Of a stretch of DNA of 64,000 bases, positions 1 through 12,300 are shown piece after piece. The stretch is from contig JABAKD010000030.1 in the NCBI GenBank assembly GCA_012845835.1, positions 9,399,805-9,463,804 on the forward strand, read 5' to 3'. The position numbers and the translations under genes were made by a program. Source of the stretch: Undaria pinnatifida. Taxonomy: Eukaryota > Sar > Phaeophyceae > Laminariales > Alariaceae. How positions within the stretch are numbered: the first letter of the stretch is position 1; the number at the start of each line of letters is the position of its first letter. The notes beneath the pieces were generated by a model that worked only from the letters and a program-made list of their open reading frames with translations, did not search any database and was not told the origin of the DNA.

Positions 1-396
1 AATTCCCGCAAAAAAAAATGTTCTGGCTCAATTTCCCCCCGTATATATCACAGATTAGCCGGGGAGGTCAGCGAGACAGTACTTGGCAGCGATAGTGTCG
101 AAATATTATATCTACGTGTCCAAGTTGCGGGATAGGACACCCACCCACGTAGTACTTCAACTGGAGTAAAAAGAAAACGAGCGCTAAGAAACCCAGGCCG
201 AGATTTACAGGAAAATAATAAGTCTGCACACCTCAGACAGATCATCACCTATATTATCGAGATCACGTAGATCATCTACCATAATAGATCCTATAGCTGC
301 CGTTACGAGATTTTGTTCACGTTCGTCTCTTCAATCTAGTGTAAAACGAGTGTCGTGATCAGTCTACTTGGGGGAATCTGGTCGTCTTCATCTCAC
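1..396. other. Intron of anoctamin A (partial)
   Basis: Sequence downstream of the donor of the 397-647 exon. Copy B needs 533 bp to reach its next exon, so the missing C-terminal exons of copy A are expected left of the window. No coding or repeat signal was recognised here. Confidence 0.5.
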
Positions 397-3300
397 TAGC
401 GCCGAGTTGGTGACGACCCCAATGCAGGTAATCATCGTGAACACCCCTTGCCAGCTGCCGATGTCCTCGGCGCCACGGGGTACGGGCCGCCGCATCTGAG
501 TCAGGAGCTTGAAGGCGTCCGAGCGACACTCCACGTAATTGTTGGCCAAGGCCAGGAACGGGGCCAAGGGAAAAGCGACGACAAACAGAGTGATGTAACC
601 GAACTGCACGGCGAGCTCGGCGTAGTCCATGAGAGTGCCCATGATCGCTGGACGGACGGATGAGAGCGAGCGAGCAAAGTAGATAAGGGTTTCAAGGGTA
701 TGTTTAGCAGAGTATTTGTTTTGACGCTTTTCGGGGTACCTACCAGAGTACAGCACCCGCCCTCCACACCGAGATAATGGCTTTAGGCCAGATTTCTTCT
801 CATGAGAAATGGTGTGTCCAACACTAACTTCAGCATCACAGCTGTCGAACTTTATTTTTCCCCCCGTAACTTTAGGCTAAGTTTCTTATGGGGCTCTTTG
901 TTATGAGAGGGTCGGAAGCGTAGGACCAAAACAACCAGGCTCAGTACCTGGAAACCCCCTGGATTGTACACCCTACTGAACACGCCCTTGAAGGGTTTGC
1001 ATTGAAACCATATGCGACATTGAAATCTGTTGTGTGGCCTTGTTTGAGACAAACCAGCGCTCGCTGCTCGCTTGTCACCTCCTTTTGGTTGCTTATCCTT
1101 GGTACTCGGCCCCCAACCTTAGTAGATTAGATCGGCCCCCAACCTTAGTAGATTAGATGCCACGGTGCAACCCGAAAAAATAACCGCTGTTAACCGCGTT
1201 GACACTGCACCCATGTTTTTATGTTTTTGGGGAAAACATACCTGGGATTAGTGTAGGACACGCTCGGCAGTAGAAAAAATCACTCACGTCATGGGGCAAA
1301 TTAATCGAGTTTTGTATAGTAGGATAATTTTGCAGTAGTGGGAGGGACAAAGTCGAGGTGAGCCCACTGGGAGACGTATCCTACACATAACGCAACAAAC
1401 CGTGAACATTTGAACGGCATCCGTTCGGCACGCTGTCCACTCGCCAAGGACAAAGCTACTGTGTTGCTGCGAATCGCGCGGGGGCGAATAAAACTACAAT
1501 AGCAGCAGTGGCTAATGTCTGCGCGAGCTCCGTAGCATGTGATACGCGTTGCGTAAACAAATATGAGAGCTTTTCCCAAGCAGCAAGCAAGGAAAAAAGA
1601 AACTCACGATCATACTGCTCAAGGTAGAAGCCCGTCTCGGCTTGCGTGCCCTCCTCATCATCGTCGGCGCTGTCGACGTCGCTACCCCGCTCGGCCCTTA
1701 AGCGTATGCGGTACTTCACGTACGGAATAAGAACTTCCGTGAGGTTGCCGACCTGCGGCAGAGCACGCGGCAAGCAAGCAAATACAAGAAACGCCGCCGG
1801 AATAAATAACCAGGTCGATGGAAATGAGGCACAACCACACTCGGATCTCGAACAACGCCCACCGAAGGGAGGGCCATCGCTTTCGGGACCCATGTATGTC
1901 GAGCAAAGAAAAACAAAACGACGAAAATATGCGGGTTTATCAAGCGTCTGATACCAGTAACACGAGCGTGGATTAGTGCGAGTACCACCAGGACACCCCC
2001 CCCCCTACCCAAGCAGCCCACGGTGAGGTAAATTGGTCGTTTTACTCCGGTGAAGCTCCGGATGGGTGCAGCGTTGGCACTAGGTCTTTCTACAAGAGAG
2101 AAAAGGTGAGGATGGGGTCCCTGTTACTACCGCAACATTTTCCCACAGTACTTCCAAGTATAGACTATAGCTAGTCCCTGAAACCGTTGGTGCAGTTTAA
2201 AACGGGTGAAGAATGGCTGGAACCCGATCGAGGTTCGTTTACGGGTCGCTTGAAAAGAGGTCCTTCGACGCAGGGCGGGCGGGCAAACGAAGCAAATCGC
2301 AAGGCGCGTGCTACATGGTATACACGCCGAGGAAGTAGATTCTTGATTCAGACGATTGCACCGAGCCTTATCAATCAATTCCTAGGGATCTATTTTCATA
2401 CTGAGCCTTTGCTCTGTTGACACGCCGTGCGATTCAAAATAAGCGATTCACCGAGAAAGGCATGCAGCTTTAAATTTCTACTGCTGCGGTACAACAAGTA
2501 TCCCACACTTTACTTGAGCCTAGGTATTTTATCCCAGGAAACATAGGTGCATTTCTAAAGGGCACCAATAAAGATGACCAGGATGTTTTTCGTGTGCGTG
2601 CGTGTGTGTCACCCACCAGAATCTGGACCACGAAGACTATCGTGAGGTTGATCGAGAGGAGGCTCATGCAGCTCTGCTCGCACTCTATGCCGATCGCAGG
2701 CTCGCCGATGAAGGCCAGGTAGATGAAGCCGCCGTAGGAGTTGCAGAAGGTGAAGCTGAACAGCTTCATCACGAGCGAGTCCTCGTATTCTGTCGAGGTG
2801 CGATGGTTTTCGAAGTCTTTTTTTTTTTTGAGCGACCAAGACGAGCCGCCGGCCGCGAAAAACGACGAAGTGGGAACGGCCACAACAAGTTATTAGGACT
2901 GTTTGGGGCTGGGGGGCGTTATCTACCCTCATGCAGCGCGAAGGGCCAATGTGTTCCAGATTCCAGATATGTTCGGGATGCAAAAATTTCATCACTAGCC
3001 AAAGTGCGAATAACTATCCGCGACGGACACAGCAAAACAGTATAGGGTAACACGCCGTATATTGAGGATCTTCAGCAGCAGTACTCGATCGGTCGTGTGC
3101 ATCGCACACTTTTTCACTCTCTCGTCACCTACCCATCGGCTCTTTCTTAGAGACCGCCGGCAATCAACACAACTAACTGCCATTCGAGCGGGATCCTTTC
3201 GCCAGCTCGACTGAGCTTGGATATCATGAGACCAGTTCGATGGCTTCGACTGAATGTGCTCGTCTGCAGTAACTCTGCAGGTCTACTATATACTACTATG

Positions 3301-6300
3301 TACGAGCCACATGCGAATTTATCACCAATAGGTCACCAATAGGTTGTGAACCTCGATTTACGTAAGCACTCTGCAGGGCTGCTAATCACGAGGCGCATCT
3401 CGGGTGAGACTACTCTGCGAAGATCCCCGCTGGCCGCAACTAAAAGTGTTTGTCTCTCTTTTTTTGTTGACTGTCTGACGTACTTCAGCAGGTCAATCAC
3501 AAATTACATGCGAGCACATCATTATTATTACCTGTTATTAAAATGATACACACGCCCGAAAATTTATTATTCTACGTGGCGGCTGAAACGATTGAAAGTG
3601 CCATCTCTGTAACCAACGCAACGCCAAATTAATAGGCTCAGGGTCTATATTTCAGCTTGTGCTCCGCCTTTCTGCTGGGGAAAATAGAAGGTTAAGGGTG
3701 AAGGGAGGAGCAAAGAGATAGGCACCACATGACGCTTGCGTGTTGCCAACTACATCGTCTCCTTCGAAGTTGGGAATGGACAAATGATTTGGTTTAATAC
3801 GGAGTATTCAATTACGTCACCACCCCTATCCTACGTTGCTTCGTAACGATCACGGCCTATTGCGCGGAGCAACGAGCATGCTTTTTTTATAATCCAAGCA
3901 TGTGTACCAGGTTGTATGTCTTGCCCCCGTTCGTTGACCACTTACCAGTGAGCGCGACGGCCATCTTCTTGTAGATGGCGTTAAGGACTTGAATCTGTAT
4001 GGCGTTCACGACAGAGGATATTACGCCTCCGTACGTCTCGCCCCAGCTGCCCGTGTCCGACGACCCGTACACTAGGTACCACCTGTTCGCGCGTCGAGAA
4101 GCGGTCGCCGCCAAAACAGTCAGCAGGCGCATCAAATAAAGTTCATCAACAAAGCCGCATCAGCAGAAAAAAAACAGAAGACGCATGTTACTATGTATAT
4201 AAGGCTTACGTTCGGTTGAATGCGACGGTTAACCTTTGAAGCGGTCGTCCGGTGTCCAACACCTTCACAACTGGCGTCGTATACATTAACACGCAACTGA
4301 GGGCTTTCAGTTTCATCAACGGAGGAGCGCTAAAAACGTGGAAGCCTCCGAAAACGCGTCCGTACAATCGTTGTGTTTCGACCCAGGACTCCGACGACGA
4401 AACGCGGCGCAAAATGCTGCAACTGACCGTACGAAAAAGCATGCACGATAGGCAGGAATTCGGTTTCTAGCGCCAGAGAAACGAACTGTTGCGTCTGATC
4501 ATGTACACACAACGCCCACAATTGGGCTCCTACGGCAGTATCAGTTTAGTCTACCATACCTGGTGGTATTTTGCGGCTCGATCTTGAGATTCCGGCGAAA
4601 AACTCAGCATCAAAACACCCAATGACCGACGGGACGTAGGGCCCGAGATTTACTGTTCTTGGGACACGTCACCCCTCTGCCGCGCTTTACGTACAGGTCG
4701 TACATAACGTACAAGACATACATAAAATAAAAACAAAGCGGATACTGTGATGGAAGACTTTTTAATACCATATGGCGGGGAGAGCGGTGAAATTCATTTG
4801 ATTGACACTACCGCTGTAGTTTAAGACACAAGATTAGATTTCCACCCCCGAACGACGTAATGGTTGGTAGCCTTTTAGCATCATCACATCAGCGTCGTCG
4901 TCGACGTCTCGATCCTACACACGAGCGTTGCAGAGACGCGCGCTCCCTCCGCAAGGCGCCCGCCCCATACCTGAAAGCGTACACGGCGGCGATGCAGCTG
5001 ACGACGACGAAAATCATCGACACGATCACCAGCGTCGCGCGCCTGACCTTGGACTTTTTTTTGCTGGCGGGATAGTACCTGTGATCGATGCAAAATAGCG
5101 CATTTTTACCAAACAAACGAAGCCATCCATCGATCCCGCGGTCGACAAAGCCTTAGCGCGACGAATAAAATATTGTACCAAGACAGCTTGTTGAAATATT
5201 CCTGGAAATATTATATATGTATTGATCGCTTTAGGAACTGTTTTTGTTCCACCAACGCGCCGATGGACCGAACGGACGGGTGTTGCATGCAACCTTTGCA
5301 GGGAAAGGTTGCGCGACGACATGCGCAGATCGCTTCCCGAACGGTAAGTATCCGTCGCAATTGTAGCTTTTTGATGGAGAGAACTTGTCTTCGCACGTGC
5401 GCAGGCACCCCCCCCGCCGCCCCCTTCACCCCCTGCAGCAGATGCCGCAGCATGCATACTGCCAGTGCACTTCTCCCAAGGCCAACATGCATACTCCCAA
5501 CAATAAATCAAATCGAGCTACACCTCATGCATGCTCGTACGACTAATATTAAAACGTACCAAAAACGTGGAAAGGCACCAAAAAAACATGTGCGAAAAAT
5601 ATACCTCCGACCACGACGGTAACCGTAATTCTCAGGGCGATTTCGGGCAGCTATGATAGCTGGATAATTAAAGGCTTGAAGGTCTGTCGAAAAAGCCTGA
5701 CCCCCCCCAGGACGGGAAAAAGGCGGATCCGAAACCCGAAAGTAGGCGGGGGATACGGGGGGGGAGGGGGCGTACTCCTTTGTTGCGTGCCTTAAGTCAT
5801 TTGACCATTGACCACGCATTCCTTTCGAGACCGAGCACTGCGGGGGATAGGGGGGTGAACGGGAGGGGGTACTCAGTTTGTGCATGGCCGTAGTCGTATG
5901 ACCATAGACCCTCGCATCCCTGCTATGCCTAGACGGAGCACGTCGGGTTTTCACCAACCAGGCAGTCATTGCTTGCACCAAGCGCGAAGGGCCGTGAGGT
6001 GTTCGGCGAGTCACATGGAGGGTGAACTGCATCCTTCCAAAAACCGCCCGTAAGACGGACTTCGGCACCTTGTGCCTACGTTCTTGCTTATGGATGAGAG
6101 CGCCAATGAGTTATACTTCGTTTTCTGGTGTGGTCACTCCAGAGACAGCAATGGGGGATAGGTGGGGGGGGGGGGATAAACTAAACGCACGGAAATTCTG
6201 GCTGAAACACTCACAGAACGGTGCTGCCGTCAATCGGAGACGGAATGAACTCTCCCTTGTACTCGGGGCGGGCTTGCTCGGCTGTCAAAGCACCACGGGG

Positions 6301-9300
6301 GGCGAGGAGGGTGGTTGGCGGGAGCGGTTACGAACGGGCGTTTGTGTTGCGAGGACAGACGGGCGGCGAAGAGGCTTGTGTGTGTCACAAGGCCGCGTCA
6401 AAACGCAGGCGGGTTCGGCAAGCACCGGGAGGGAACATCAAAACCGCGGTGACGACATGGTAGATAGTAGTTGCGATGCGGCACAAGCAGCACATGAGAG
6501 CAGACTTTCACTCACCAAGCATACATGGCCGTTCTCGACACAGCAGTGGGGTCAGTTGGATTTTCGTGATGCACCGTCTCCGGCAGCACTAGAGGGGGCG
6601 AACGTGCTGTGCCATGTTCGCAATCCGGACGATTTTCGACGACGACGGCGACAAAAAACACATAAAAAAATGACGATCACTCGACACTTTCGCACGCCGC
6701 TGACGAGAAGCGCGCTGAACGAGCCCACTCCGCAGTGAGAGATGCGCCAAAACCACAAGAGCTAGCAGTCAACGCTGATCGTTAGCTCAGTGGTTATGGG
6801 CTGACTGTACACCCAGTAGTTGTGGTGTATATCCAACGGAAACGTATCTCTCGTAGCACACAGGGTTGCGAGAGGTAGATCTAAACACGCCGCGCGTTCG
6901 TGTACCTGTTTCGAAACCTGCCATGCCCCATTCCAGGGCGATCCGCTGCTCCTTGCGCTTCCAGAACTCCAGCATAACTTTTTTTATTTTTCATGGGCGT
7001 GAAACAAGTGGGAGTCACAGGGGAAAGGCGCGACGAAGAACGACGGGGGGGGGGGAAAGACAATTAACACGATTTCTCTGTGCGGTCGTGTGTGCCCCTG
7101 CTTTCCATACCTCAGCTGTCTAAGCGCAATGTTTTTGGTGGTGCAACGAACATGCATCAGAGGGCAACCTTGAGGTGTCGCGTTTAAACAAGTGTCGAAT
7201 ACGTTGAGGCAGGTAATAATATCTGATATATATGGCATCCCTGTATTAATACCATCTTTTACAATGAAAGTTTTTTAACAGTGGTTATCAATTAATTAAA
7301 TTTCGCCCCTCTCCTAAACATACTACGCGATTATCAGGTACCGAAGTACAAATCATATAATTAGTTTTCAGGACTTTTTACGGGTCACGATCCGGCCCGC
7401 GGACCCGGGTCAGGAGGTTTCTAAACTATCGCGGGTCGAATCAGGTCGGGTCGGGAGGTTTCACGGGGCGGGTCGGGCTTGAAGATTTTCAAATATCAGG
7501 AATAAGTTCAGGTCGGGACTCCCGACACCCTGACCCGACCCGACCCTACCCTAAGGCGAGAAGTGGCCCGAGCCGTGAATAGCCTTGTTATTTTGGCCCT
7601 CCGACAACATTGCGTACATGTTGTTCTGATATGAATCGAACATCCTTCCACAAAGCAGTAGCATCTCTCCCTACGAACTAAATCGTCTCGCTCGAACATG
7701 GGAAATGGATGAAAATGTCTTGAAAATAGAATAAACATGTTAAAATTCACTATACCCCCTCCCCATACACAAAATGAAATAATAACTCTTCTATAGTAGA
7801 TCATGTACTGGTATCCATTTTTTTTACTACGTTGTGATGGGGATTTGTATTTTTTTTTTGCCCGAGAAAGACACAACGTAATATACCAAGTATACAGCAG
7901 TAGTAGTGGTCCCACTATAGCGCCGGTGTGTGCACTATAGAGGGAAATACTGGCATTATAGTGACGACCGGGACTACTCCGCATACTGACACTTCGTGGT
8001 GTTCCCATCTGCAACAAGCAATATTCACAGGCACTATCGAGGGCAATCTGTACTACTCAATCGGCACTATAGAAACCAATACTACTGTAATAGAAACATT
8101 TCTCACAACTCCAAAGAGAAAATCGCGTAGGTAACCCTTTGACCGCCGCAAGAAAGTATCCCACCCAATCCCCCCTCCCCCAAAAGGTGGCCCACACAAC
8201 CCCCCCCCACGCCAAAAGGTAGTTGCATGCAGTTCTTAGCCCTTAAAGTGCTGCAAAGACCGTCCCTCACCAGTTCTTTTAGCCCTTAAAGTGCTGCGAA
8301 GACCGTCCCACACCAGTTGCAAGTACTTGGCTTGGCCCCGAAAACTTGGATGTATCTACGCAGCTCTCCGTAGACGAAAAAAGGGCTTGTGAACCCCACC
8401 ACTCCCGCTACTACTATACGACTCACCGATAGCCCAGATTACCACCATCGGCGCGAAGACCAGGGTGATCGGATGTTCCTCACTCCCGGTGACGTAGACC
8501 GTCATCGCCGTCACCAGGCCGGCCACCGCCAGCGGGAGCAGCCTATCCGACATGAACGCGTTGCGGCGCACGCGCACAGAGAGAGGGAGATACAAGCAGA
8601 CGCGACAGACACACAAACACACGGAGTGGCAGTCCCGCCAAACGCTTAGAAGGACGGCGCATTTTCGGTCGGGTCTGCGATTTGATTTGCGAGCCAAAAA
8701 CACGTTTGGACCAATCCGGTGGTAGCAGTTGAGAAGAGGAACGAAACAGCCTCCCAAGGCCCCGCCAGGGCCTTGACTCTTTCACCTCAACGTATATGCA
8801 GGAAACAACTTATTGGTGCTCATGCGCCATTGTTGCCCCCGTGACTAGCTACAGGCATGTTACTCCAGCAGCGACTTGGCAGTACCGACTCTTACCCCGG
8901 AGGAGAATGCAGCAAACACCGACAGTTATCAATACCGCTGCAGTGTGCGCAGGCTCGTCGTCGAACTCACCACGTGGTCAGGTGGCCCAGGAAGTGGAAG
9001 TAGAGGCCTATCTTCTCGCCGTAGTCTGCACGGTACACGGTGTTGACCGGTTTTCAGCGCGACAAGGACATTCGCATGGGCGAGGAACAGCATCAAGAGA
9101 TTACGAAACATAAAGGAAAGGAACAAGCGACGGCATTTGTTCTGTTCGTCGGGATCAGCGTCACGAGGTGGTGGGACCGTAGCATTTGGTCTGCAAACTC
9201 GGCTTGCTGCACGCGGATGCCTTTGATCCTGCTGTGATTCGTGCCTTTCGCTTGCGCAAACATTGCCCTAAAAACAACGCAGGGATGCCGCTGTCTGGAC

Positions 9301-12300
9301 CAGCGATCGCCTGCCTCAGACGCTCCAAGCAATATATATATGTATAGCGCACGCACGACTGCGCAAGTCTCTGCCGATAGTGGACGAACTGGCAACGCAC
9401 GCGCGCATCATGCCAGTCTGGCAAAACATCCATGGCCACAAAGCAGTGAAGGGAATCGCTTGTTCTAACGTTGCTCGTATATTCCCTGATCTTACAACAG
9501 CTATCACGCCCGATCCCAGCGCCCCCGCGACTTACTATTAATGCTGTCGCGGGTATACAGCTACCCGCGTATTTAGTTCCCACACGAACGCTTACATTCT
9601 TTGATCTCGTTGAACGGCGCGTCCCACGGCCACTGCCTCAGCTGAAGCCAGTTGCTCCTTAAGCGGCTCTTGTTCTGCTCGACTGCGAACGGGTCGTCGG
9701 GTCATCAGGCGTGCGCGAAGAGGCAAGGCATCAGCCACGTCCAGAACACACGGGGATGCGGGGTGATTCAGGTGGGTACGTGATCGTCGGAGGCAAAGCT
9801 AGTCAAAACAGCATTAAAAAAAAACTCGTGGTTATATTGACCTGCTTTCGGCCGACTCTGTTCGCGCTCATCATCGTTCTTGAGATGTTCATGAGCGATC
9901 GACGCTGTGAACCATACTACGTTGAACACTGCAGACTAATGTGACAAGAGCCATCCCGCGGAAGGGGTGCAGCATTTATTTTCTAAGATTTTTCTGAGCT
10001 CCCAACACGAGGACCTCAATCAACATCTCACTCCGAAACATGACTTCGAAGGCATTCTTCGCGCTTTCCGACTCAACACTTTCATGCAACGCTAGTCCTC
10101 AATATATATATATACTCGTTGAAAGCATGAAACTTGGAACCGGCAAATTTCTCACTTGAGAGCTCAACCGTCCAGCAAAAAGCATTTAACCCAAAAAGTG
10201 CAGAAAACCCCTACCGTTAATATCGTTACTACCGTTACTGCTATTGATACTACCGTTAATACCGTTACTAATGAAACTACCGTTAATACCGTTACTAATG
10301 ATACCACCATTAATACCGTTACTAATAATACTACCGTTACTACCGTTACTGCTATTAATACTACCGTTACTACCGTTACTGCTATTAATACTACCGTTAC
10401 TACCGTTACTGCTATTAATACTACCGTTACTACTGTTACTATTGTTGCCACCGTTACTACTAACGCTGATATTAATACTACAAGGAAAACCCGCAAATCC
10501 CTTTTAACCAGGGCTCTCCACGGATAATGACCCGACCCGCCGATCACGTCAGGAGGTTACCGAAATCTCGCGGGTCGAGTGGGATCGGGTCAGGAGGTGT
10601 TTGGTTTCTCACGCAACGGGTCGGGTCTGGTCAGGAGGTTTTGAAATCTCGCGGGTCGAGACAGGCTACCTTGACTCCCCACCTGACCCGTGAAAAACCC
10701 TGCTTTTAACCGGACGCTTAAACCCACTAAAAACGTGAGCACACAAACATGCAAATTTCGTAGAGTTTGGTTTAAATGAAAACAAAAACCTACCGTACCA
10801 GGTAGTACGTACCAGGTACGTTTATTTTTGGGCGGGGGGCTTTTTTTTTCAATATTCTTGTATGTTGAGCACTAGAATCGGTCTTTTAGACCACATCTCG
10901 CACGAAGCGGACCGAGCATACACTGAGCACGCAGCCCAGCAAACCCCAACTCTGCTTTGCAAGGAAGGTTTCAGCATATATCATATTTACAAAAGAAAAA
11001 ACTCCTTTTGCGGGCGCAAATGGGTGCGCCCTGCGCTGTGTCAAGAGGGTGTGGCACGCCAGAAAAACACGCCCTTTGCGGGTGTTATTTGCGCACGCAC
11101 CCCATATTTCGTGCGGCGAGCGACACTGACACTTACAGTGCTTGGGGAAAAGAGCGGAAATTTTTCCTTCGAACTGCAGCTTGTCCACCTTCAGCCCAGC
11201 CCCCCCTTGGTACATCGGGGTCTTGAGAATGTCCATGACTAGGCTCAGTCGGACCACGGAGCGAAAAGGGTGCGAGAGGCCGTCGCTCTTAAAATACAGG
11301 TTCTGATCATCAGTCACGTGTCGGCGCGCGGTGGGGGAAAGAGCAACGCTTGGTGAGAAAATCGTTTGCTTCGGTTCGGTCTTCAACGCGAACGAAGCGT
11401 TAGGACCGAGTCGAGAGCCTGTCGCTGCAACTAAATATGAGTGTGTGGGGGGGTAAGAGCGATATCTGTTTCGTCAAGGAATCGGCACTGCGCACAATAG
11501 GTGCGCCCTAAGTTCCCTCCCCCCCCCTCCCCGCCCCGCCGAGGAATACAGTATTAAGAGCAGAACTAGGAATGCACCGACTTGAAACAAATAGAGACGT
11601 GATAAAGTTGAAATGGCACAATCAAGTAAGGAAAACACCAGAAAAGAGGTCGCCAGCCAAAGCAGACAGGGCTAAATGGGAGAAAATAACAAAAGGGTGA
11701 GCTGCAACAAGATGCGGGATAACGTAGTCCACATAATATCGAAGGGGTTAGGAGGAGACCAAGAAGGTCTACTGTCTATAGAGAAGTTTGGCGGGTACAA
11801 GACAGAAATAAAAAAAATAACAGAAGAAAGGGAAAGGTTAGCGCTAAGAAATAACGTGAACGAGGAGAATCACTTAAAGATATACGGGGGGTTGAGGGAA
11901 GATATTGGAATTAGAACGTATTTGCACGGCCCAATGGACTATGTACGCGAAAAGCTGAAACTGCGATTTTGTGTCGGGGACCTGGACCTACCAGAAAGAA
12001 GAAAGATATATATATACCAGTATTCGGGAGGAAGAGGACACGGATGCACATATGTACCCGTGTGGCACAAGAGTAGAGTAGGACTCACGTAGTGGGAGAA
12101 TGTGAAATGTACAAGGAGGAACGGGATGCGTTAGAGGAGGAGATGAGGGAATTAAACGTATGTGACATGGAAGGGTTTGGTATATTAGAGAGTAGCGAGA
12201 AAATGATCGTTATCCTAGGAGATGGATGGTGACCACAGACGGCGAAACAGGACGGAAAGAGAATAAGCAAACAGTTTTTTTGTAATATATGGAAGAAGCG

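Noticed and set aside
6776-6838. Functional tRNA gene
   Set aside because: The A-box is good but the acceptor ends do not pair and the B-box is degenerate.
10156-10547. Thr/Val/Asn-rich ORFs on both strands
   Set aside because: Produced by a 30-bp minisatellite; no start context or conserved sequence, and they lie in an intron.
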